Source: Gammaproteobacteria bacterium
Lineage (GTDB): Bacteria > Pseudomonadota > Gammaproteobacteria > Chromatiales > Chromatiaceae
Length of the DNA: 53,294 nucleotides
Assembly (NCBI GenBank): GCA_009928645.1
Contig: SACH01000015.1
Location: forward strand, 1 to 53,294
Direction of reading: 5' to 3'
Below, in pieces: positions 8,063-14,133 of this stretch. Below the pieces are notes generated by a model. The model was not told the origin of the DNA, did not search any database, and saw nothing but the letters and a program-made list of their open reading frames with translations. Each line of letters opens with the position of its first letter. Position 1 is the stretch's first letter. A program made the position numbers and the translations under genes.

Positions 8063-9913
8063 TCAGGTCTCCTGGGCGTCGGCATCGGGAAAGCTCAGGC
8101 TGACCCGAGTGCCCTGACCCAGCACGCTGGCGATGGTGATGGTGCCGTCGTAACGTTCGACGATCTCCTTGGTGATGGCCAGGCCCAGGCCGGTGCCCCG
8201 CACCCCATCCGCGCGCCGACTGAAGAAGGGCTCGAAAATCCGCCGCAAGTCGCTGGGAGGGATACCGCAACCACTATCCGCCAGGTCCAGCTGCACCTGT
8301 CCAGCCTCACGAACGAGGGACAGGGTAAGGATACCGCCACGGGGCATGGCATGGAGGGCGTTCTGGCACAGATTGAGGACGGCCATACGCAAGTCGCTGT
8401 CGGCGGCGAGAATCCGCCCATGGCCCGGGGCAAGGTCACGGATAATCTCGACCTGAGCGTTTTCAGCCTCCCAGCGCAGCAGGCTCAGGGTTTCGTCCGC
8501 CACCCGCTCCAGACAAACCAGCTCCCGCTGGCTGGGGGCCGGGATGCTCAATTTCAGCAGACGCTCGGTCACCTGATTGCATTTGTCCACCTCCTGATCG
8601 ACCAGGGCCAGGTATTCGCTGGCCTGCTCCAGATGCGGGGACTCACCGTCCAGCGCCTGAAGCGCGGCATGCAGGGCCATACGCACCGACGCCAGGGGAT
8701 TATGGATCTCATGGGCGACGCCGGCGGCCAAGCGTCCCAGTTCCGACAGCTTCTGTTCGTGGGAGAAGTGGATATCCTGAGCGAGATCGCGGACGGATTC
8801 CACCATGTATTGCCGGGTCACCCCACCGACTTTGACGTGCATCGAAGTGGCGTAGATCTCGGCGTCGAGGGTGCCACCGTCCAGACGAGTCCGGCGATGG
8901 ACGAAGCGCAAAGGCACCGAACCCTTGCCCAGGTCAGAGAGGGGGCAGGTTACCAGATGGTCGGGGCAAGGGGCATCCCGGCCATGGGTGGCGACATAAC
9001 AGAGTCGTGGGATGGGCTGGCCTTCACCCAGACCGATCTGGCGCCGGAAGGCGGCATTGGCCAGCACGATCTGGTAGTCGGTATCCACTACCAGCACTCC
9101 GTCAGGAAAGGCATCCAGCAGTTCCTCCAGAAAGCGCTCCTTGTCCGCGATTTCCTCCAGCTTCCGTTGCAGGGCATCGGCCATATGATTGAAACCCCGT
9201 CCCAACTCGGCGAGTTCATCCTGGCTGTCCACCGGGGCGCGGCTATCCAGGTCACCCGCCGCCAGACGCTGGCTCACCGCGGTCAGGCGCCGCAGGGGCT
9301 GGGTGACGAAGCGGCGCATGAACCACCAGCCCCCGGTAAGATTGATCAGGACGATGAGGGCGCCGGAACCGGTCAAGAGCAGGGTGGTACGCCAGACCTG
9401 GTCGCGCAGGGGACCCGCGTCGAAATCCACATAGAGGATGCCGTTGACCGGATGATCCCCCAGGGGGCCAAGGCATTCCTGACACGACGCCTGGTTGGCG
9501 ACCGGGTTGATGGTGCGCAGTACCCAGCCCAACCCGGGGACACTCGTCAGCTCGGTCACGGGTTGATCGGGATCGAGCGCGGGAACGGGCAGCCATTCGC
9601 CCAGCCAGGCCGGATCGCTGGCGAATCGCACCTCGCCGCCGTAGTTGACGATCCTGACACCCAGGACCCCCGGGGCCTGGCCCAGGCGATTGACGATCTC
9701 CCGCAAGCCGTCCAGGTCACCCTTAAGCATGGCGTTTTCGAGCGAGGTCCGCAGCAGCCGCGTCACCTGAGCCGCCGCCGCGGACCGTTCGGACTGGAGT
9801 TCCCGCTGGTAGAGGCCGACAAAGATCAGCAAAAAGATTAGGGAACTGACCAGGAGACCCACCGCCGTACCGATGGCGAATTTCCGATTCAACCCCCCTT
9901 GCTGCCACCACAT
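8063..9913 (-). CDS. Membrane sensor histidine kinase (HAMP-PAS-HisKA-HATPase)
   Basis: A 616-residue sensor kinase. Transmembrane segment 1 (about 12-35) is followed by a periplasmic sensor (about 36-165), transmembrane segment 2 (about 168-192), HAMP (about 190-245) and a PAS-like domain (about 255-370). The HisKA phospho-acceptor is His401 in GVAHEIHNPL, followed by an HATPase with N, G1 (DSGCGI) and G2 (GTGLGLAI) boxes. The periplasmic part contains Cys144-x2-Cys147 followed by Leu, just before HPVNGILYVDFD. In related kinases this place holds a CxxCH haem motif, here lacking the His. GGAGTGAC precedes the ATG. It is co-transcribed with the NtrC-type regulator and divergent from the molybdoenzyme units, so a redox or substrate signal is plausible. 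Confidence 0.93.
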   Translation of the reverse strand: MWWQQGGLNRKFAIGTAVGLLVSSLIFLLIFVGLYQRELQSERSAAAAQVTRLLRTSLENAMLKGDLDGLREIVNRLGQAPGVLGVRIVNYGGEVRFASDPAWLGEWLPVPALDPDQPVTELTSVPGLGWVLRTINPVANQASCQECLGPLGDHPVNGILYVDFDAGPLRDQVWRTTLLLTGSGALIVLINLTGGWWFMRRFVTQPLRRLTAVSQRLAAGDLDSRAPVDSQDELAELGRGFNHMADALQRKLEEIADKERFLEELLDAFPDGVLVVDTDYQIVLANAAFRRQIGLGEGQPIPRLCYVATHGRDAPCPDHLVTCPLSDLGKGSVPLRFVHRRTRLDGGTLDAEIYATSMHVKVGGVTRQYMVESVRDLAQDIHFSHEQKLSELGRLAAGVAHEIHNPLASVRMALHAALQALDGESPHLEQASEYLALVDQEVDKCNQVTERLLKLSIPAPSQRELVCLERVADETLSLLRWEAENAQVEIIRDLAPGHGRILAADSDLRMAVLNLCQNALHAMPRGGILTLSLVREAGQVQLDLADSGCGIPPSDLRRIFEPFFSRRADGVRGTGLGLAITKEIVERYDGTITIASVLGQGTRVSLSFPDADAQET

Positions 9914-10186
9914 ACGTCACTCCGCGGGCGGACCCCATCAGACCTGGCCGTGTGCCGGTTGGAGGCCAAGGGTGCTGACCTCCCGGCTGCTGGAGCCATT
10001 CTGGCAAATTACGCGCCAGGCGGCGACCGCTTCTTGGCTTCAAAAAATCATCACCACCACCGCCGCCGCGACCGGCGATAGGTACCGGGCTGCGACAACC
10101 TGACACGGCTACCTTCCCCCCAGCGTGAACCTTGTCCTGTCCCTGGGGCTGAGCCCTAGCCAGGATTTGCCCCCCTTTCCGCCCTA

Positions 10187-10205
10187 GGCTGACAAACTGT
10201 CAGCC
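10187..10205. promoter_or_regulatory. Upstream activator palindrome GGCTGACA-N3-TGTCAGCC
   Basis: A perfect inverted repeat with 8-bp arms and an AAC centre. Its core TGACA-N3-TGTCA recurs at 12796-12808 and 12863-12875 before the cytochrome/molybdoenzyme unit. The centre (10196) is 151 bp upstream of the GG of a sigma-54-like promoter. That is a typical enhancer distance, and nearly the same as the 153 bp seen for the 12.8 kb site. Likely binding site for the neighbouring NtrC-type regulator (inference). Confidence 0.6.
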
Positions 10206-10345
10206 AGCCGCCGTCGCTTGTGGTGGGTCGCCAGCCGGTGTTAGCCTCCACCGGTGGCGGGACCATGACCTGAACCGCCGCAAAGCCCGTCAGGCGTGGC
10301 CCGGAGGCTGGTGGTCACCCGGTCATGTCCCGACGCCCAAGGTCT

Positions 10346-10361
10346 GGGCATAAAACATGCA
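10346..10361 (+). promoter_or_regulatory. Sigma-54-like promoter before the chaperone unit
   Basis: GGGCAT-N5-ATGCA, with the invariant GG (10347-10348) and GC (10359-10360) separated by exactly 10 bases as sigma-54 promoters require. The -24 and -12 boxes each differ slightly from TGGCAC and TTGCA. It lies about 100 bases before the small secreted protein gene. Confidence 0.5.
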
Positions 10362-10464
10362 AGCCCGTATTTAGGTCGGCCCGCGGGCCTGAACCTGCCT
10401 AACTTCAGCCACGTAGTGGAGGAATCCGCCGGAACCCCGAGCGTCCCTCCCGGGAGATTGAGTG

Positions 10465-10758
10465 ATGATGCGCCTGACAGCCCTTTCCGCCATGCTCATG
10501 GCTGGCGTCACCCTTGGACCCAGCGGCGTGGCCAACGCCTATCCGGTCGCCGGTCTCGCCCCATATCAACGGCCCACCGGCGCCCCGGTCATCACCCATG
10601 TGAGCCACGGTCCGCCCTGGTATGCCGCTGCCCTGACCGGAGTCACTCCGCCTTATCCACCCAGCTTGCGTTTTCTCGAGGATCAAGGCAACTGGTACAC
10701 CCCCTTCAACCGGCCCGGCATGTTGCCTCCTTACGACATTCGCGGCTGGCATCGCTAG
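10465..10758 (+). CDS. Small secreted Pro/Tyr-rich protein, unknown function
   Basis: A 97-residue protein with a clear signal peptide (about residues 1-23, ending ANA). The mature part is rich in Pro, Tyr, Gly and Trp, with the pattern PPWYAAALTG, PPYPPSLRFL, NWYTPFNRPG, PPYDIRGWHR, and no cysteine or transmembrane segment. The ATG at 10465 has GGGAG 8 bases upstream; a GTG just before it is less likely. It is first in a plus-strand unit with the TorD-like chaperone (87 bases further) behind a sigma-54-like promoter, so it may serve the same redox system. I do not recognise a family. Confidence 0.7.
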   Translation: MMRLTALSAMLMAGVTLGPSGVANAYPVAGLAPYQRPTGAPVITHVSHGPPWYAAALTGVTPPYPPSLRFLEDQGNWYTPFNRPGMLPPYDIRGWHR

Positions 10759-10845
10759 ATCCACCCTCCCACCCCAGCCTCGGCGGCCCAGGACCAGGTT
10801 CACCCGGGGCCGTGCCGCCCGCCGGCTGCCCTTCGGATAACCGCC

Positions 10846-11631
10846 ATGGTCACCGCCGCCTCAGCCCACTCCAGCACGGACCTCAGCACCCTGCCAGCCC
10901 TCTGCCAGATCGTGCGGGAGGATCTCCTCCTCCTCGCCCTCCTCCAGGACCGGGAACTGGAGGCCGAGACGCTCCACAACCTGCGGCGCGAGGTGGACGA
11001 ACTCCTGGGCCTGCGGCTGACAACCCCCCCCGCCCGGGAGGCCCTGGCCCTTCTGCGTCAGGGTCTCGACGACATTCCCCAGACCCCGGACGCCCAGACC
11101 CTGGATATCCTGGCCGCCGAATTCGCCGACATCTACCTCAACCATCACCTCCAGGCCTCGCCCGGCGAATCCGTGTGGCTGGACGAGGATGGGCTCATCA
11201 TGCAAGAGCCCATGTTCCAGTTGCGTGGCTGGTACCAGCGCCACGGCCTGCAAGTGAGGAACTGGCGCCTGCGCACGGATGATCACCTGGTAACCCAGTT
11301 ACAATTTATCGGTTTTCTGCTGGAGGGCGAGGCCAGCCCCGAGCGTTTGGAGGAGATTGGCCGTTTTCTGGACGAACACCTGCTACGCTGGATCGGTGCC
11401 TTCGGTGAGCGGGTCGGGAACCGTTGCCAGACCCGTTTTTACGCCGGCCTGACCCGCCTCACCGCCGCTTATCTAGAGGAATTCCGCGATCTGATCGCGC
11501 TGATCCTCGGCGTCCCACGCCCCAGCCCCGAGGAGATCGCCGAGCGAATGCGTCCGCCGCGGGATATCCTCGGGCTGCCAGTAGCGGGCCCCGCCTTCCC
11601 CGCCGCCGTCAACGAGGGGCCCGGCTGGTAA
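10846..11631 (+). CDS. TorD/DmsD-family molybdoenzyme chaperone
   Basis: A 261-residue, mainly alpha-helical protein of the TorD family. The family hallmark stretch is seen near residues 88-125 (LAAEFADIYLNHH, then SVWLDEDGLIMQEPM). The family's usual hydrophobic helix follows, DDHLVTQLQFIGFLLE. Such proteins bind the Tat signal of a molybdoenzyme and help cofactor loading before export. The obvious client is the DmsA-like protein encoded at 14134-16749. It is somewhat longer than the usual 200-220 residues because of extra residues at both ends. It ends 4 bases before the polyferredoxin start, so the two are surely co-transcribed. Confidence 0.88.
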   Translation: MVTAASAHSSTDLSTLPALCQIVREDLLLLALLQDRELEAETLHNLRREVDELLGLRLTTPPAREALALLRQGLDDIPQTPDAQTLDILAAEFADIYLNHHLQASPGESVWLDEDGLIMQEPMFQLRGWYQRHGLQVRNWRLRTDDHLVTQLQFIGFLLEGEASPERLEEIGRFLDEHLLRWIGAFGERVGNRCQTRFYAGLTRLTAAYLEEFRDLIALILGVPRPSPEEIAERMRPPRDILGLPVAGPAFPAAVNEGPGW

Positions 11632-11635
11632 TCCT

Positions 11636-12742
11636 ATGGGGGAGGAGCGGCTGCCGCTGACCCCCGCGACGGCGATGATCCCCGATGTCATCGCCGCCCG
11701 CTGCGTTCACAGCATCATCACCCAGGCCCGTTGTCGGGCCTGCGCCGGAGCCTGTCCCCAGAGTGCCTGGGTGATCGATGACGAACGCCTCGGCATCGAC
11801 GCCAATCGCTGCGACGGCTGCGAGCTCTGCGTTCCCGCCTGTCCCCAGGCTGCCATCGTCGCGCGCTTTAGCCCCGCACCGCGCCGGACGCGGCAGGGCC
11901 TGCTGGCCTTCGCCGCCTGCGAGCGGGCGGGGGTGCGCGACGCGGATACGCCCATCATGCCTTGTCTCCATGCCCTGGGTAGCCGTGAACTGCTGCGGCT
12001 TGCGCGCGCGGGGGTCGACCGGCTGGTGACCGCCCGTGGGGCCTGCGACCAGTGTCCGCGGGGCCAGGGTGAGCAGCTCGGCGATTGCCTCCTCGCCGTT
12101 AATCAGCTCCTGAAGGCACGCCAACTGGCCTGCCTGGTCCATGAAGAGTTGGCGCCCCCGACCTGGGAGGACGCCTGGCGCTCGGCCCAGGACCCGGCCA
12201 ATGACCAGCGCCTCAGCCGCCGCGGCTTCTTTCTTCAGGCCATCAGGGTACCGGTCCAGCGCCTCCGGGAGCGGCTGATGGAAGACGAAGATCAGGGCCT
12301 GCCGCCGGGACGCCTGCTCCCCCCGGCGGCGCCAGGCGAGCCCGTGCCCCTGGCGCCGCAACTCGAGACCCTGCTCTGCACCGGCTGCGATGCCTGCGTG
12401 CGTCTCTGCCCCCAGGGTGCCCTGGGATTGGAAAGGGCGGAGGGGCTAGGGCAGGCCTATGTCATTGACGCCGCGTCCTGTAGTGGCTGCGGCATCTGTA
12501 TCGACGTCTGCGCCACCGGGGCTGTGAGTCTGCTGCGCTGGCAGCCGCCACCCCTGGATAGGTTGCCCCTGGTCACTCAGCGATGCCGAGCCTGCGGCGT
12601 GAACTTTCATTTGCCCCGCTGGCCCCAGGACCCACCCCAGCCAGACCGCGAGGCCCCTACGCGGCGGCACCGGCAACCCCTCTGCCCCATTTGCTTTCGG
12701 GCTGATCACGCCCAAAGGCTGTTTCAGGTATTGCCCGGATGA
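11636..12742 (+). CDS. Polyferredoxin with a NapF-like second half
   Basis: A 368-residue cytoplasmic iron-sulfur protein in two modules. Residues about 25-75 hold two ferredoxin-type clusters (CRACAGACP and CDGCELCVPACP). A middle region contains further cysteines (FAACERAG, GACDQCPRGQG). Residues 193-198 read LSRRGF, resembling the start of NapF-type ferredoxins. Residues about 245-300 carry two more clusters (CTGCDACVRLCP and CSGCGICIDVCA). The tail has CRAC and CPIC pairs suggesting a small zinc ribbon. NapF-like proteins act in the maturation of, or electron supply to, Tat-exported molybdoenzymes. Coupling to the TorD-like chaperone gene (4-base gap) supports a maturation role for the downstream reductase. 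The exact function is unknown. Confidence 0.82.
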   Translation: MGEERLPLTPATAMIPDVIAARCVHSIITQARCRACAGACPQSAWVIDDERLGIDANRCDGCELCVPACPQAAIVARFSPAPRRTRQGLLAFAACERAGVRDADTPIMPCLHALGSRELLRLARAGVDRLVTARGACDQCPRGQGEQLGDCLLAVNQLLKARQLACLVHEELAPPTWEDAWRSAQDPANDQRLSRRGFFLQAIRVPVQRLRERLMEDEDQGLPPGRLLPPAAPGEPVPLAPQLETLLCTGCDACVRLCPQGALGLERAEGLGQAYVIDAASCSGCGICIDVCATGAVSLLRWQPPPLDRLPLVTQRCRACGVNFHLPRWPQDPPQPDREAPTRRHRQPLCPICFRADHAQRLFQVLPG

Positions 12743-12795
12743 CCAGCGGTGCCACTCTTCGTCCAAGGTGGGGCGGAGACGGACCCCTTGCCCAC

Positions 12796-12808
12796 TGACA
12801 GATTGTCA
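12796..12808. promoter_or_regulatory. Upstream activator site TGACA-GAT-TGTCA
   Basis: Perfect 5-bp arms with 3-bp spacing, centre 12802, 153 bp upstream of the GG of the sigma-54-like promoter at 12954. Same core as 10187-10205. Confidence 0.55.
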
Positions 12809-12862
12809 TCCACGCTACCATTTGAAATTTCTATAAGCGTATAAAACCACTCGTCGGATGCC

Positions 12863-12875
12863 TGACATTATGTCA
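12863..12875. promoter_or_regulatory. Upstream activator site TGACA-TTA-TGTCA
   Basis: Second perfect copy, centre 12869, 86 bp upstream of the -24 GG and 67 bp from the first copy. Paired enhancer sites are usual for NtrC-type activators. Confidence 0.55.
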
Positions 12876-12953
12876 GCATCAGGGTCGGGTTGAGGCGGTG
12901 TCGGGACCGCCCCCAAGCGAAGATCCCTGCACTGGCCCCGGGTCCCTCTCTTC

Positions 12954-12969
12954 TGGCAAGGTTCATGCT
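12954..12969 (+). promoter_or_regulatory. Sigma-54-like promoter before the pentaheme cytochrome
   Basis: TGGCAA-N5-ATGCT, with GG (12955-12956) and GC (12967-12968) separated by exactly 10 bases. It matches five of six -24 positions. Predicted transcription start is near 12980, leaving a leader of about 330 bases. Confidence 0.6.
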
Positions 12970-13313
12970 ATGGGCTCTTAAGGATAGCGACGATCCCCGT
13001 GCCATGGGGGCCTTAGGAATGGGCGCCATCCCCGGGGGATGGGGTTAAATCGAGTCAGCCTGGACAAACTCGCGAGATCGTCCTCTTCCTTTGCTGTCGA
13101 TCAATTTTCCAAGAATTAACACCTATATGTGCCCGGTTTTCCTTGTTAGCCTTAGGAATCAAGGTGGCGGGGGATCGATTAGCAGCCTTGAGCGCCTGAA
13201 GCACCGACGCGAGTCTAGTGTCCATTAGCCGCCGGGACCCCTGGGCGGATGGACTCAAGCACCGCCGACGCTCAGCGATCAGCAACCCGAGGATCAATGA
13301 CAGGAGCCGCGGT

Positions 13314-14117
13314 ATGTACCGAGCCAAATCTCTACTTGTTTTCACCACCCTCCTCGGCGGGCTTCTGGCCAGCGCCCAGGGCTTGGCCACAGCACCGCCC
13401 AGCTACCAGCAGGCACGGTGGGATCCCATCCATTTCAAGCCGGCCATCGACTCCGCCACCGACGAGCAGTGCCTGGCCTGCCACAAGGAGGTCCTCGAAC
13501 CCAGCGTCAGCCCCCAGTCCCCCGCCGGGGTCAAGACCCCCGAGACCCTGGCCTGGTATCAGACCCTCAGCACATATGCCGGCGACCAGGAGACCTTTCA
13601 CCGCCGGCACCTGGTGACCCCCCTGGCCCAGGAACTCATGGCCATGAAGTGCACTACCTGCCACCAGGGCAATGACCCCCGGGAGGAGACGGCCAATTCC
13701 TCAGCCAATGGCATCTCGGACCTGATCCAGCGTAAGCACGTCAACCCCGACATCTGCCTCATGTGCCACGGCCAGTTCCCCTGGCAGAACATGGCTGGCC
13801 TGCCTGGTCCCTGGAGCGAGTTCGGCAATATCTTCCAGGACAACTGCAATACCGCCTGCCATGGGGCCGTCTTCCGCACCGTGCGCCATCAGGTTAACTA
13901 TTTGAAGCCGGAGGCTATCGAAAAGGCTGGCAGCGAGAACGGCGATGTCTGCTATGGCTGCCATGGCGGCCGGAGCTGGTACCGCATCTCCTTCCCTTAC
14001 CCACGCCACGCCTGGCCGACCATGCCCCCGGGGACCCCGGATTGGGCCAAAGACCGTCCGTCCACGTCCGAGGCGCGCTTCCTGGAAGGCGTCAAGGCAC
14101 CGGCAGCGAAGCAATAG
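13314..14117 (+). CDS. Exported pentaheme cytochrome c
   Basis: A 267-residue periplasmic multihaem cytochrome. It has a signal peptide (about 1-25) and five haem attachment motifs: C53LACH, C113TTCH, C148LMCH, the unusual C178NTACH with three residues between the cysteines, and C213YGCH. Several further His residues (H40, H96, H99, H142, H192) could be distal ligands. No transmembrane helix other than the signal is seen, so it is probably soluble. The ATG at 13314 has CAGGAG 8 bases upstream; an in-frame start at 13218 would hide the signal peptide. The molybdoenzyme follows 16 bases later. It likely carries electrons to or from that enzyme in place of a DmsC-type anchor. I cannot assign a named family. 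Confidence 0.9.
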   Translation: MYRAKSLLVFTTLLGGLLASAQGLATAPPSYQQARWDPIHFKPAIDSATDEQCLACHKEVLEPSVSPQSPAGVKTPETLAWYQTLSTYAGDQETFHRRHLVTPLAQELMAMKCTTCHQGNDPREETANSSANGISDLIQRKHVNPDICLMCHGQFPWQNMAGLPGPWSEFGNIFQDNCNTACHGAVFRTVRHQVNYLKPEAIEKAGSENGDVCYGCHGGRSWYRISFPYPRHAWPTMPPGTPDWAKDRPSTSEARFLEGVKAPAAKQ

Positions 14118-14133
14118 GCCGAGGAACATCACG

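Larger units (their letters stand above)
9914..10464. other. Divergent intergenic region, 551 bp
   Basis: Region between the divergent kinase gene and the small secreted protein gene. It contains the palindrome at 10187-10205, a sigma-54-like element at 10346-10361, a degenerate TGACA-type site at 10093-10105 (CGACA-ACC-TGACA, two mismatches), and a 10-bp perfect palindrome CCACCGGTGG at 10248-10257. No credible ORF lies in it. Confidence 0.6.
12743..13313. other. Regulatory region and long leader of the cytochrome/molybdoenzyme unit, 571 bp
   Basis: Contains two TGACA-N3-TGTCA palindromes (12796-12808, 12863-12875), an AT-rich bend-prone stretch between them (about 12819-12848), and a sigma-54-like promoter at 12954-12969. 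About 330 bases of leader follow. Within the leader, CTTAAGGAT (12977) and CCTTAGGAAT (13011 and 13150) recur. Two GC-rich hairpins form at 12995-13009 and at 13026-13042 (CCATCCC-CGG-GGGATGG). No ORF is credible. Whether the leader is a riboswitch cannot be told by eye. Confidence 0.6.

Noticed and set aside
8351..9841. Long plus-strand ORF (496 codons) opposite the sensor kinase
   Set aside because: It lies wholly antisense to a kinase with clear domains; its product is low-complexity and resembles no family. Long antisense frames are expected at this GC content.
12970..13060. Molybdenum-cofactor riboswitch in the leader
   Set aside because: Hairpins and location are suggestive, but I cannot match the consensus by eye; kept only as something to test.
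13218..13313. Upstream start for the pentaheme cytochrome
   Set aside because: It would bury the signal peptide behind 32 basic residues, while the ATG at 13314 has CAGGAG at the right distance.
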